This document shows positions 1 through 12,372 of a stretch of DNA of 64,000 nt, piece after piece (within the stretch, counting starts at the first letter, position 1; each line of letters starts with the position of its first letter). The position numbers and the translations under genes were made by a program. The notes under the pieces were generated by a model. It was not told where the DNA came from. It worked only from the letters and a program-made list of their open reading frames with translations, and did not search any database. The stretch comes from Hemicordylus capensis (lineage: Eukaryota > Chordata > Lepidosauria > Squamata > Cordylidae). The DNA lies in NCBI RefSeq assembly GCF_027244095.1, contig NC_069659.1, forward strand, positions 146,792,001-146,856,000. The letters are read 5' to 3'.

Positions 1-2402
1 ACCTCTGCAGGGGCGAAGGGCCTATTAGAATGGTCCGCCCAAAGAGGTTATTGGATCCACTAAGATCCCAAGAAGCCTTGGAGGGATTTAATGTTGGCTT
101 TGCTGGTGATCCTGTTGATGCCCTGGTTGAGAATTGGAACAACTTGCTCACCAGGGCAGTAGACACGATTACTCCCAAGCGTCCCCTCCAACCCACTTCA
201 AATTTGGCCCCTTGGTATATGGAAGATCTATGGGGGCTGAAGCGGCAAGGTAGGCAACTGGAATGCAAGTGGAGGAAGACTTGACTCGAATCTGACAGAT
301 TGTGACATAGAGCACATCTAAAGATCTATGCTCAGGCAATACGTGCGACAAAGCAGCATTTCTTTTCTGCCCGTATTTCCTCTGCGAATTCACGTCCAGT
401 GAATTGTTCAGGGCTGTGAGGGGATTAATATCTGCCCCCCACTCCCTTGAACCAGAATTTGGAGTCATCAGTTACCCACTGTGATGTATTTAAAGAGTTT
501 TTCACAGATAAAATATCTCAGATTTGGGCCGACCTAGATGGAGACTCCACAGTTAATTTGATGTCTGAGCTGGAGGTGCCCAACAACTCCTCTTATGTGA
601 TTCGACTGGATCGGTTTCAATTTGTGACTCCTGAGGATGTGGACAAGCTGCTTGGATCGGTGAGGCCTACCACTTGTTCTCTTGACCCTTGTCCAACATG
701 GCTTGTTCGATCTAGCAGGGAGGTTGTTGTAGACAGCCTGGTGGAAATCATAAATGCTTCTCTGAGGGAGGGCAGGATGCCTCCTTGTCTTAAGGAGGCA
801 ATCATTAGACCTCTTCTAAAGAAGCCTGCATTAGATCCCTCAGAGTTAAGAAATTATAGGCCTGTTTCCAACCTCCCATGGCTGAGCAAGGTAATTGAGA
901 GGGTGGTGGCCTCTCAGGTCCAGGCGGTCTTGGAGGAAACAGATTATCTAGACCCATTTCAAACTGGTTTTCGGGTGGGCTATGGGGTGGAGACTGCTTT
1001 GGTCGGCCTGATGGATGATCTCCAATTGGCAATTGACAGAGGAAGTGTGACTCTGTTGGTCCCTTTTGATCTCTCGGTGGCTTTCAATATCTACCATAGT
1101 ATCCTTCTAGAATGCCTGAGGGCGTTGGGGATGGGAGGCACTGTTTTACAGTGGTTCCGCTCCTACCTCCAGGATAGATTCCAGATGGTGTCGATTGGAG
1201 ACTGTTGCTCTTCAAAATCTGAGCTTAAGTATGGTGTCCCTCAAGGTTCCATACTTTCTCCAATGCTTTTTAACATCTACATGAAACCGCTGGGAGAGAT
1301 CATCAGGGCATTTGGAGCAGGGTGTTACCAGTATGCTGATGACACCCAGATCTACTTCTCCATGTCAACTTCTTCAGGAGCTGGCATATCCTCCCTAAAT
1401 GCCTGCATGGAAGCAGTAATGGGCTGGATGAGGGAGAATCAACTGAAGCTGAATCCAGATAAGACGGAGGTACTTATTGTGTGGGGTCAGAACTCTAGAG
1501 ATGATTTTGATCTGCCTGTTCTAGATGGGGTCACACTTCCCCAAAAGGAACAGGTTCGCAGTCTGGGAGTACTTCTGGATTCACACCTCTCCCTGGTTTC
1601 TCAGGTTGAGGTGGTGGCCAGGGGTGCTTTCTATCAGCTTCGGCTGATACGCCAGCTGCGCCTGTTTCTCGAGATCAGTGACCTCAAAACAGTGGTACAT
1701 CTGTTGGTGACCTCCAGACTTGACTTTTGTAATGCGCTCTATGTGGGGCTGCCTTTGTACGTAGTCTAGAAGCTTCAGTTGGTTCAGAACACGGCAGCCA
1801 GGTTGGTCTCTGGATCATCTCAGAGAGACCACGTTATTCCTTTACTGATGGAGTTACACTTGCTGCCAATAGGTTCCTGGACAAAATACAAAGTGCTAGT
1901 TGTAACTTACAAAGCCCTAAATGGCTTAGGCCCTGGGTATCTAAGAGAGTGTCTCCTTCATTATGAGCCCCACCACCCATTGAGGTCATCTGAGGAGGTC
2001 CATCTCCAGTTACCACCAATTCGTTTGGTAGCTACACAGAGACGGACCTTCTCGGTCGCTGCCCTGAGATTGTGGAATGCGTTCCCTGCTGAGATACAAT
2101 CCCTCCCCATCTCTGGCAATTTTCAAAAAACACCTGAAAACCCATCTTTTCACCCAAGCTTTCTCAGCTTCCTAAATTTTGGGGGTTTTAACGTCTGGTT
2201 TATTTTAAATTTACAAACCCAATTTCGGAATTTTAATCACTGTAATTGTTTAATTGTTGTTTTAAAATGCTTTTAAATTGTTAATTGTTATATTGTTTTT
2301 AATTTGTTTTAGCTCTTTACTGTTTTAGTGGTTTGTTTTAATTGTAAACCGCCCTGAGCCATTTTGGAAGGGCAGTATACAAATCAAATAAATAAATAAA
2401 TA
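1..2402 (+). mobile_element. L2-type LINE (CR1 superfamily), 5' end outside the window
   Basis: Endonuclease-to-RT linker, RT and C-terminal domain in order, then an AT-rich 3' end with the LINE-tail phrase taaaccgccctgagcc and an (AATA)n tail at about 2383-2402. The linker (282-447) holds several stops. The RT is open for 440 codons, and the C-terminal domain continues beyond one stop at 1767. It is a dead but fairly young copy. The 3' end matches the copy at 63197-63975. Confidence 0.88.
447..1769 (+). pseudogene. Reverse transcriptase segment of the L2-type LINE
   Basis: Motifs in order are LRNYRPVSNLPWLSKVIERV (RT 1), FDLSVAFN (motif A), GVPQGSILSPMLFNIY (motif B) and YQYADDTQIY (motif C with the catalytic DD). 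In motif A the first Asp is kept but the usual AFD reads AFN. The C-terminal LDFCNALYVGLPLYVV matches L2 elements. It is the longest intact stretch in the element and has no native start; the first codon chosen is arbitrary. Confidence 0.88.
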
Positions 2403-2989
2403 ATACATAATAAATAATAACCAGGATAAAAAAATAACTATTAACACCACTCTGAGCTCCTCAGAGGAAAAGCGGGATATAAGTGTAAAAATAAATTTAA
2501 AAGTAAAATAAAATTTGGTTTAGATTGCAGCTGGTGACACCAAGCAGGGCCTTGCCTCTTAACTGTTATGTTATATATTTAAGGGACTTGTATCTTGCTC
2601 TCCAGGCCTAAAGGCCTCACATTCAAAAAATGGCAATACAACAATAACACAGAGATAAACCACTAAAGACTATATAGTCTTAGAAACAGTCCCTTACAGG
2701 CCAGTGGAGAGGCCTTGTTGCTTTGCCTCACCCTCTGTTGTAGCCTGGTGGAAATGGCTAGAGGAGGACCCCGTTTTTCTTGGAGGGAAAGGGTCAGGTG
2801 GCAATTGGTCCTTCTGTTGTTCTCTGACGCTCTTCTTCAAAATGCCTTAACTGTTCAACAAGAGAAAATAGGGACCCTCTTGTTTACATGCAGAAACCCT
2901 GTTCCAATGCCATGGGCGAAGAGCTGGTTTCATGATGGCAAGTATTAATTGTCACCTTTGCTAAGCAGGTTCTGGCTCTGCTTGCATTT
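2403..2989. other. Intergenic, no gene recognised
   Basis: A/T-rich at the left. A short Sauria-like 3' phrase (ctgagctcctcagaggaaaa followed by gcgggatataag) sits at about 2452-2482, with nothing else recognisable. The short open frames have no coding features. Confidence 0.4.
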
Positions 2990-3222
2990 GGATGGGTGAG
3001 TCCTGTAAGATATTCCCCTTAGGGGATGGGACCATAGCTCAGAAGAAGAACATCTGCTCTGCATGCGGAAGGTATCAGGTTCAGTCCTTGGCATCTCCAG
3101 GTCGGGTTCGGAAAGACTACTGCCTGAACCCTGGAGAGCCACTGCCAATCAGTGTCGACAATACTGAGCTAGATGGACCAATGGTCTGACTTGCTATAAG
3201 GCAGCTTCCTATGTTCCTATAT
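2990..3222 (+). repeat. tRNA-headed SINE
   Basis: From about 3027 the sequence reads like a degraded tRNA gene: accatagctcag (A-box side), gcatgcggaagg (anticodon region) and ggttcagtcc (B box). It then continues into catctccaggtc and a tail ending gatggaccaatggtctgac and cagcttcctatgttcc. The same tail occurs behind a different, 5S-like head at 40247-40546. Confidence 0.75.
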
Positions 3223-3904
3223 ACTTCCAAACAGGGAGTTTGGACCTGGATTGTAATACATTGTTCACACCCTCTTGACAGGTAGTTCACACAATGTTGT
3301 GTTCATCCATTGTTAATCTGTACTTTTCCCATGCTTAAATGATCTCATTTACTTACAGAGAAAATGTATGTTTGTTTGTTTGGTTGGTTGGTTTGTCTGA
3401 AAAAAGAGTGCTACAGCTGTACAATGACTAGTTGTGGGCACTGTTGCTAGCACTACTGTTCCATCTTTTTGGAGAGACGCATGCAAACCATTACAGAAGG
3501 AGGGCTAAAAGGGGGAGCACCAATCTACCGTGTCCCCCAAAAGCAGTGATGCAATTCCACTTGTGACTCATAATGAAAAAGAACAACTGTGTGGTGCTAC
3601 GAAGGGCACATCTGGAAGTGCCCTGAGGCCCCCTCACCCTCCTAATATTACATATTATTGAAGGTGCTTCTCTAGCTGTTGCATGCTGCATTAATTCACA
3701 CTGGAATCGCTTGTCCTACATCAGTTTAAAAGCAGAGGATGAAGGGTTTCCCCCCACTTGTTTAAAGATGTCCTAGTAAAACATCATTGTCCAAAAGGAT
3801 GTTATCAGTGGTTTTAAAATGCGCCTCACCAGCTTCAGCATGTGAAATGGAAAACAGTGGGGCTTTTTAGTTTGCGGGGGGAGATTAAGGGGAGACGTTA
3901 TAGC
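3223..3904. other. Intergenic, no gene recognised
   Basis: Ordinary A/T-rich sequence with a short (TTGG/TTTG)n run near 3369-3397. No gene or clear repeat recognised. Confidence 0.4.
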
Positions 3905-4290
3905 AGGGTTTTTAAAAAATATATATATGCATTGTGGAGAGGGTGGGTGGGAGAGAGGGGTCTTTCTCCTGCAGTCATAACACTAGAACGTAGGGGTCAT
4001 CTGATGAAACTGATTTCCAGAAAATTTAGGACACACACACACGGAAGTACTGTTTCTGTGGAATTCTCTGCCAGAAGACATGGTGGTGGCCACCAGTTTG
4101 GATGGCTTTAAAAGGGCTTAGACAAATTCATGGTCTATCAATGGCTACTAGTCTGGTGATTATAGGCCACCCCCAGCGTCAGAGGCAAGATACCAGTTGC
4201 AACTGAATACCAGTTGCAGGGGGAGCAACAGCAGGACAGAGGGCATGCCCTCACCTCTTGCCTGTGGGCTTCTCAAAGGCATTTGCCCCA
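3905..4290 (+). mobile_element. CR1 LINE 3' fragment
   Basis: Aligns by eye with the CR1 end at 14170-14500: ctagaac..ggggtcat, gtggaattctctgccag, ggcttagacaaattcatgg, then ccagttgcaggggagcaac and gcatgccctcacctcttgcc. 5'-truncated, with an internal (CA)n expansion at 4030-4041. Confidence 0.75.
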
Positions 4291-5940
4291 TTGGGAGATT
4301 TAGCTTCTAGATATACAAGGGAGGGATGAAACCTGAAGAAGGACCACTCCAAAATACAAGTGTGCACAAAAACACAATCTGATATTGCCCCCAAAGCAAA
4401 GAAAAAAGAACAAAATAGGACCTGTGATTTTATCAGGGATACCCGAAACCTAGAACTTTCCCCAGCAAATGGGAACATTAGTTCATGTTGCAACTCCCCC
4501 TTTTCTATTGTACTAGATCCTGGAACCTAACAGAGGCAGAGGATGAGAGATCTGGAGCTGCTGCTTAGCTCTAGCTTCTCATACACTGTACATTCACAAT
4601 AACTTGAGAGATATTTAACACTGCATAAAATAATACCTTATGACAATGCCACATTTTTTCCAGGTCGTATTGTTGCCTGTTGCATTCTGTCCTTTCAGTT
4701 TTCATCCTGTATATATTTACTGATGTCTCTCCAGAAGGCAGTGCTGCAAAAAAATTATTGACAAATACTGTATAGTCAATTTTCTCTTTTGAAAGAGTTG
4801 TACTGCCTCCTAGTGGCTCCTCTTTGTAATGGCAGTCTCTTGATTGATTATAAAAGCTCTTTTTAGAGTGGAAACCAAACCCTGATCATTATCTAAGTGT
4901 GACATACTGGATGGGAACCAGAGACAGGAGATGCATGCACGGTATCTTGGATTTACATCAAAGCTGAAATGTTAGCTGCATTATCTTCAAACTAGGGAGA
5001 CCTGACTTTAAAGCATTCATTATTGAGCTGCTCCTCTAGAAGGTATATCTTAATTAAAATACAGCTGAAAATGCACCTGTCTATAAATCTTCTTAATAAA
5101 ACCCATTCACAGAAGAGAGGAAGGGAAGGGCCACTATTTCTATTCCTATCCACTGGGAGAGGAATCAGTCTTTTTCAGTCGTTAGTTGTGGTTCACTTAT
5201 GCATTTATAATCTGTGAAAGTATTAAATGTTAAGAGTTTGAGAAAGTTTGCTTGACCATCATGGAAATACACAGAAATGTCAAATAGTGTAAAATACGTG
5301 GAGAGTGGCAGGTGGGAGGAAAAGTTGAGGTCAAAATTCCAGCTGCTAACTGTTCCATGGCCAAAGGATGCTGATCCTCCTGGGAGAATATCCCTTTTCA
5401 TTCTAATCCACTTCTAAGGCCTGGAGTATCATGTTCTTTTCCTTTTAATCCTTACCTGTCTACTCCCTATACCTCCATCCTGTATTCATGTGCCTCCCAG
5501 AAGCTCTCCCACTCACCCACCCCACTTTGGCGATCAGAAAATGAGAATTACCAGACCAGGTCCTCTAGCCTGCATATAATCTCACCCTGTTTATTTTTTG
5601 GCAATATTCCAAAGGAATCAATCAGATATTCCTTGGCTAAAACTTTCAAGTCTGCTCCAAGTGGGTCCCACTCCAGAAGCATGCCCCGGAAGCTTTTTAG
5701 GAATCACAGGAGATGCTGGGCACAGCTCTGACAATGACAACCTCCCTGGCAACCTTGGCTCTGAGCTTGCCGGTCCACCTTTTTTATAAGCCCTGCCCCT
5801 GTGCTTCCAACAGGGCCACACTCAGTATTTCCATGCCCTAAAAAGCATCACTTACTACATATAGCTCACATTGCTATTTAAAGGCACAGGAACAGCCATG
5901 CCATTTTTGTTTTGTTTTTCAGCCAGTTGGCAATCCCAGA
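4291..5940. other. Intergenic, no gene recognised
   Basis: No gene, RNA or clear mobile element recognised in about 1.6 kb. The short open frames have no homology I can name. Confidence 0.4.
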
Positions 5941-6000
5941 TAGGAACATAGAAAGTTGCCATATATTGAATCAGACCATGGGTCCATCTAGCTCATTTCT
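5941..6000 (-). repeat. SINE tail fragment
   Basis: The phrase aggaacatagaaagttgcca followed by tcagaccatgggtccatctagctca is the reverse complement of the tail of the SINE at 2990-3222. Confidence 0.6.
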
Positions 6001-6101
6001 TCCCTTTCTGGATTTTCCATGTAGCAATTTTGGCAGTAAATGCTGAGGAATGAGAAAAGGAGTGGAGACCTTTTTGACACAACCGCTGATGTGCTTGACT
6101 G

Positions 6102-6825
6102 AGGCTACATTCGGACATTGCACAAAACCAGAGTTACAGGTGGCCGGTTTGTGTAGCTACATGTCTGAATGTGTGAAACTGGAGTTTGGACCCTAACTCA
6201 AGCTGAGGTTTCAGTCACCAAACTCCAATTTGAACCCTTGGTTTTGAAGAGAGATTCACTGCTTGAGCCTATGGTTTGTGGCTGCCTCCATTATGTTTGA
6301 ATGCAGAACTGGAGGCAGCCTTCCCTGGAACCAGAGTTGAGGGAAGGAAGCTCCTCCCTCTCTCCATCCTGATTGGCTGCTGTGGCCGTCCATCAGTCAA
6401 AGGAGGAATCCTGGCAGCCAGCTCCCACTCCTCTCTGCAGTCCCGCAGATTGTAGAGAGGAGGCCAGTACTTACATCTGAATTTAGACAGGTAATCACGT
6501 GGGGGAAGCCACCTAATGGTGCAATGGGGAAATGACTTGACTAGCAAGCCAGAGGTTGCTGGTTTGAATTCCCTCTGGTATGTTTCCCAGACTATGGGGA
6601 ACACCTATATCAGGCAGCAGTAATATAGGGAGATGCTGAAAAGTGTCATACTGCACAGAAGATGGCAAGAGTAAACCCCTCCTGGATTCTACCAAAGACA
6701 ACCACAGGGCTCTGTGGGCACCAGGAGTTGACTCTGACTCATCGGCACACTTTACCTTAAGCACATGTGGAGGGGGGAGCAGAATGGAAGGGGTGGCACT
6801 TCTATGTTATGTCTGAATGCAGCCT
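6102..6825. mobile_element. Non-autonomous DNA element with imperfect terminal inverted repeats
   Basis: The left end is AGGCTACATTCGGACAT. The right end, reversed, is AGGCTGCATTCAGACAT (15 of 17). No clear target duplication is visible. It carries a SINE at about 6510-6757. The element has no coding capacity. Confidence 0.6.
6510..6757 (+). repeat. tRNA-derived SINE with RTE-like tail
   Basis: The head reads tggtgcaatggggaaatgac, then a B-box-like ggtttgaattccc. The body has cagactatggggaacaccta, and the tail reads aaacccctcctggattctac, gggcaccaggagttgactct, then gacagcac-like sequence. Other copies are at 28043-28142 (tail only) and 35042-35312 (reverse). Confidence 0.75.
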
Positions 6826-7912
6826 GAGAGTTTATAGCAAATTGAGTACTCACAAGAGTCTCTGTGGAAGATGGAGAGGAGAAACAATGAGTTCATGACC
6901 ATGGAGGGAAGGCTTGTTTTACTCTCTTTATTTCTTCTCATGTGAAAAAGGATCAACTCTTCTTTTTAATGGCCGGTTAATTCCCTTGACCAACAAGGAA
7001 ATATCGCTTACATTTCACACTGCTCTGTATACTTTATGCCCAGAAACAGAAAAGGGGGGAACTGCTTTTATTTAAAGTGTATGATGGGATGGGCCTAGCA
7101 TCCTCACCATTTTTGCTGTCATTTCCATCAGCCAGGCTTAAAAAGGTTACTTAAAGGGACTGACAGATACAAAGCCACCTCTTTTTTTGCTCTGAAGGCA
7201 AAACACAGCTTCAAATTATGTGATTAGTATCTGAGAGCCAACGTCTGAGAGTAATGTTTTCTTTGTGAAAGCCACACACACAAAAATCCTTCCATAGAGA
7301 ATATGCAGAGCTTGTATGAAGACTCTCTTATTAATGGATCCATGGTGTAAACTGTTCTCATTAAAGCCATGGCATCAAGAACACTCTACAAGGTTCAATG
7401 TACATAGTTCAGGCACTATGCTTTCCAGAGAGAACAAATGTTGAGAGCTGCAGGGGATCATACCCACTAACCATGGTCCCCACCACCATGCCAGTTAGCC
7501 ATGCCCCCTGGGTGTCTCCACATTCAACGTTAGTGGTTATTTCATTCATCTGCCTTGTTTCTTTCCTTTGTGGGTCTATTATTGTTACACTGGATGGTTT
7601 GGGGAGCCAAGATGGTGATTGAACAGCAGCCTCTTTTAGAGCCTCAGTCTTAAATAACTATCCCCCCACCTCCATCCCACCTGAGAAGCTCTCAGTCTTT
7701 AAAAAGAATCTTCACTGCTTATGTGGGAAACTCCTAGCAACCCCTTTGTGGTGATCAATCCACCTTTTGGAAGAGCAGAAAGTGGATAAGAGACTTTTAT
7801 TCTCCAGAAATGCCACTGGAGAATAGCATGGAGGAGCTCAGGGTTTGGAGAAGCAGCATAATCAACACTTCCAAGATGGTGAGAGCTATCTCATCCCTTT
7901 ATATCACCTATT
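6826..7912. other. Intergenic, no gene recognised
   Basis: About 1.1 kb with no gene recognised. The last part (about 7590-7912) may be the 5' UTR of the LINE that follows. Confidence 0.35.
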
Positions 7913-8491
7913 ATGGAGAATAATAGGTCCCCAGGGTCCCCACAAATGATAAAATCTACCAAGCAGCTTAAAATAGATGGATTTTACCCTTCTAAGGATA
8001 ATAAAAGATGCTTTATTACAATCCCCACATGTAATAGATATGCTGCCCTAGAGATAGACGATCTCCTCTCCTCAGAGAGGTTGGTTTCATCAGCTGATAG
8101 CCCGATTTCACCAGGAGTAACATTAATGCCTGACCAGGAGCCTCTAATGGATAAATTGTTAACACTGGAAGAGGCTCAGAAATTAGAGCAACAGTCCACT
8201 TTTCCCACAGACTTCATAGCAAATCAAAGCTTGCTGACAGCAAAAACAATGATAACAATCATCAATGATTTTACTTCTGTGAGTAGGAAAGTGGACCTAT
8301 TAATGACATCTTTTGGAAATTTTACTCAGAAGTGCTTGGCAAAGACATATTCTGTAACTAAGTCTTCAGTGCCTAGCTTCAGAAAGGCTCAGATTAGCAA
8401 TGAAAACAACCAGCTGGATTTCAGCCAGCCTGCAGCTGGAGCTGGAAGAGCTGCAATTACAAACGGTAACCAGACATTGCAATTAAACTAG
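7913..8491 (+). pseudogene. Open frame at the 5' part of the LINE, possible ORF1
   Basis: A 192-residue open frame with Ser/Thr-rich, weakly helical content (TLEEAQKLEQQSTF, NDFTSVSRKVDLLM). No zinc knuckle or RNA-recognition motif is visible. Its position ahead of the endonuclease suggests the LINE ORF1, but no family is recognised. Confidence 0.4.
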
Positions 8492-10360
8492 GTTATGCTG
8501 TATGTCTGTCTGAATAATATTAACAGAAATCATTGGCATTCTCACAGAGAAATAATTTGTTCTTTGAGCCAGCTCTTGAGATGTGGGCATTTATTGCTCT
8601 CGTTGCCACCATTTGGCTACCCAGCTCCCCAGCAGCTAGGAAATCTTTGTTAACACTGTTGCACATATGCTATTAAAGATGATATCCTTCTTGGAATCCA
8701 TGAATTCCAAATAACACCTGTCCAATTATTCCATGACAGGATTGTAAGGCCACTCTTCCTCCGAGCCAGCTCAAATCCAATACCTCTGACTGGTATTGGA
8801 TAAGCAGCCTGGCTCAGACTCTATTGCCATTTCTAATCAGTCCTCAGCCTTGTCAGAGGCTAGAGAAGAACAACATGCTAAGAAATCGGCTCTATTGACT
8901 ATTTCAATAGAGGAATGTCTGATTTATTCCTTTGGAATATTGCCAAGAAATGAACAGAATGAGATTATGGGCAGGCTAGAGAGCCTCACGAATATACTCC
9001 CTATGCTCATTTGCTGAACCATTCTCAGCATATCTCTCTTCTAAAAAGAATTAACATCAAAAATATGTTATTGATGCCCTACTATTGATACAAGAACCAA
9101 AAAGACTCCCCTGCTCTCTCCACTCAGAACTTTGAGCTCATCTCACTTAACAACTCCTCAGCCCATGGGATGGATCAACAAGCTGAGCAAGAGAATACTA
9201 CCCCTCCAATAGCAAGTACCAAAGAGCTAGAAAACGTGATACTGTTGAACTCCTCCCTTTCCCTAGCAGCTGGAGATAGGCTGCCAATGTGTCCTGATGT
9301 AGAAAGAGGCCCTAGCATGAAAGACCCCAACTTGCTAGCACCTTCAACCCCTACTAATTGACTGTCAAAAGGCCCTGGCTCTATAAAAACCATCTCCTGG
9401 AATATTGCTGGGTGGAAAAATATGTTTGTGGATAATAATTTTCAACAATATTGGAAAAATGTTGATGTCATCTTTTTGCCGGAGACATTGTGCCAGGATA
9501 CTTCTTTATTATACTTGCAGGAGTTCTGCTATCAAACAGGGTCTCTGTGGGAGAGCAAGTGGAGGGCTATTCATATTAATCTCAGTGGAGCTTGAGGGAG
9601 ATGGTAACCAAAGGGATTGGTCTGATAGCATATACAGACAGCTCATATAGCTAAGGTCCACTGGCGAGCTTCCATTTGAGTGAGACTTTTCTCAAAATTG
9701 ATAACACCTGTGTGGTCCCTCCCAAACTAGAAACAAAGTAATATTTATCCAATATACAAAAAAGGTAATAGGCAGGAGCCTTCTAATTACTATCCAATCA
9801 GCCTCCCGGGTGTAGCATCCAAATGATACACTTGACACCATTTAAACGTGTTGGAAGATTGGAAATATATTACTAAATTGTTTCACCCAGAGCAGGCAGG
9901 GTTCTTTAGTGGTCACAGAACAATAGATCACTGTATCACTGTATCATCTCCTTGTGTGGGATGCCAGCCAAGATGCTGGTTTAGTTCAACATTCAAAGTT
10001 CTCCCTGTGGTAACCTCACTTCAAGAAAAAAAGATCCATTTCACAGTACCTACTCAACCTCACCAGTGCACCACTTAGGAAGGAATTTACCATTTTATAT
10101 TTTCAAACCATGCCCTCAGCATATCTTAAGGGTAGATTTCACAAAGTTCCTGTGGAACAGCATCTCTTCTCCTGTGGTCAGGGGCAAGTGGAGGACATTA
10201 AACATTACATCCTTCACTGCTCCTTTTATGGAACTATAAGAGAAAAACACTGGGCCAGTTTATTGATAAATTCACGGGTTCTGAAACAGCATGTGTCAAT
10301 TACTTGTTGGTGAGTGTGTTTCCTTATGTTATTTATCAAGTGGCCATTTTGACTCCCGCC
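7913..10360 (+). mobile_element. Degraded non-LTR retrotransposon (LINE), possibly Vingi/I group
   Basis: From left to right: an open frame that may be ORF1; an apurinic endonuclease start near 9390 (KTISWNIAGWKN, DVIFLPETLC); RT remnants (YKKGNRQEPSNY-like near 9760, then HPEQAGFFSGHRTIDH near 9885); and a C-terminal region (HYILHCSFYG near 10200). Much of the RT is missing and the frame is broken many times. A LINE-like 3' end, ggtctatgaccgaaataaag, lies at about 11684-11703. The clade name is a guess from the endonuclease style. Confidence 0.6.
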
Positions 10361-10369
10361 CCCGCCGCC

Positions 10370-10610
10370 TTTTAAATTTATTTATTTATTTATTTATTAC
10401 ATTTATATCCCACTCTTCCTCCAAGGAGCCCAGAGCAGTGTATTACATACTTAAGTTTCTCCTCACAACAACCCTGTGAAGTAGATTAGGCTGATTGAGA
10501 AGTGACTGGCCCAGAGTAACTTAGCAAGTATCATGGCTGAATGGGGATTTGAACTCGGGTCTCCCCGGTCCTAGTCCAGCACTCTAACCACTACACCACA
10601 CTAGCTTTCT
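10370..10610 (-). repeat. Sauria-type SINE (reverse)
   Basis: The reversed sequence begins agctagtgtggtgtagtggt (tRNA head), has the B-box phrase gagttcaaatcccc, then ctctgggccagtcac, and ends cgggatataaatg with a (TTTA)n tail read on the plus strand at 10377-10399. It interrupts the LINE. Confidence 0.85.
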
Positions 10611-10657
10611 CTTCCTAAATTAGGAAGAGAACTGTATTTGCTAGTTCTGCTACATAT

Positions 10658-10910
10658 CTACTACTACTACTACTATTTATATACCACTTTTTCAACAAAA
10701 GCTTCCAAAGCGGTTTACACAGAGAAATAATAAATAAATAAATAAGATGGCTTCCTGTCCCCAAAGGCCTCAGCATCTAAAAAGAAACATAAGATAGACA
10801 CCAGCAACAGTCACTGGAGAGATACTTTGCTGGGGGTGGAGAGGGCCAGTTGTTCTTCCCTTGCTACATAAAGAGAATCACCACTTTTAAAAGGTGCCTC
10901 TTTGCCCAGT
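10658..10910 (-). repeat. LINE-tail repeat, copy 1 (reverse)
   Basis: Contains accactttttcaacaaaagc, aagcggtttacacagagaaa, gcctcagcatctaaaaagaa and ccagcaacagtcactggaga, then aatcaccacttttaaaagg. The same unit recurs at 31131-31370, 44012-44267 and 59530-59766 (reverse) and at 38613-38838, 44401-44640 and 45738-46087 (forward). The (CTA)n end is the 3' tail. Confidence 0.8.
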
Positions 10911-10918
10911 TAGCTGGC

Positions 10919-12372
10919 TAGGGTTGCCATATTCTGGTTCTCCAAATCCAGGCATCCTAATTAGTATATAATATAAATTGACTTGTAAATAATTTGCATA
11001 TTGTGCAAATTAGCTGATGCACTTTCCAGTTGACTTGTATTTGTTCTAGATATCTACCAACAATAGTTGGGGAAGATCTCTTTGCCTAACTTTAAACACT
11101 CAGACTTTATATCCCAACACTTTCTAATATAGAAATTCAGTTTTTAACATTGTCTAATGAGCTATGTGTAGTTCTATTGTCGATTCCTCACCAATTACAG
11201 ACTACCATCCCACTCTGTTTTCCAATACCTGAATATGCTATTTATTGGTGAATAAATATGTGATTTGTTGATTTAAATATGCTTATTTAAAAATGTTATT
11301 TATTGAAGAAGGTGAAGATTATTAAAGCTCATGCAGCAGTGCTGACTCTGATTGCAATTTCATTGCCACTAAAGTCTACAACTGACGGTACAAAATTGGC
11401 ACTAGGGATTAGGGCTTTCATGCTCAAATCTTGTCACCATCATCATTTACATCCTGAGATAAATACATAAAATGCCACCAATTAATTGCCCCACTTTTGA
11501 TCAGTTTTCCAGGTCGTGGAGGTGATTTTTATTTCAACTGTTTGCTTACTAACCTTAACCCGGATGTCATCCATATTGGGGCCAAATATTGCTATATAAT
11601 ATGCTAAATGTGTATTAACGTAGTCTGATTTTATATGATTATCCTATTCTGTTTATTTGTTTTATTATTTGTTGTATTGCTGGTCTATGACCGAAATAAA
11701 GTTTTACTTGCTTACAAAAAATTAACACCAAAATGACTATAGGCTTTAAAAATAGCAAGGGGCAGGGAGAAGTCATGGTGACTTAAAGCAAAATTTAAAA
11801 ACACACAAAAACAAAATAATATCTATAGAAAATAAATGAAGACTACACTAAGCTTGACATATTAACACAGCAATAGAACAGAAAAATGCACAACCTTTCA
11901 GTTAAGGCTGCAATTCTGTACACACTTACTTGAGAGAAGATCGGGTTGAAAACAACGGTACTTACTTTTAAGTAGGCATGCATAGAATGGATTCCACTAT
12001 AAAGAAAGACCTTCAACATTACAATAATACACAGTCTGCTAGATAAGCAGTGATTTACATCAAAAGCTAGCTATCCTCTCAACTGCCCTACAGAGATCTC
12101 CTGCCGATAAAAAAAAAGGCAACGTTCCTCAGGGGGTTCCTCTCCCAGCTAGCCTCCTGTGCTCTTCCTCTCTTAATCCAAGTCCAACGGTTGAACAGAA
12201 TAGTGTCTGCACATTTTGCTCCATAACTCCACTTCTACAAGGGCTAGAGTTTAGCTTTAAACAAAAAGTAAGAAAGCTGGAATCTGGGGGAATTCGGGAA
12301 GGGTAAGCAATCCAGGTGACTTGCTTAGAATCTGGGTACTACCCAAAAAATAGGGGGAACATGGCAACCGTA
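10919..12372. mobile_element. hAT-like DNA element, 1454 bp
   Basis: The left end is TAGGGTTGCCATATTC; the right end reversed is TACGGTTGCCATGTTC. Flanking octamers tagctggc and caactggc agree at 6 of 8, as expected for a worn hAT target duplication. It contains a LINE-like 3' end (11684-11703) and an 88-bp palindromic-ended repeat (about 11908-11995). No transposase is seen. Confidence 0.6.
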
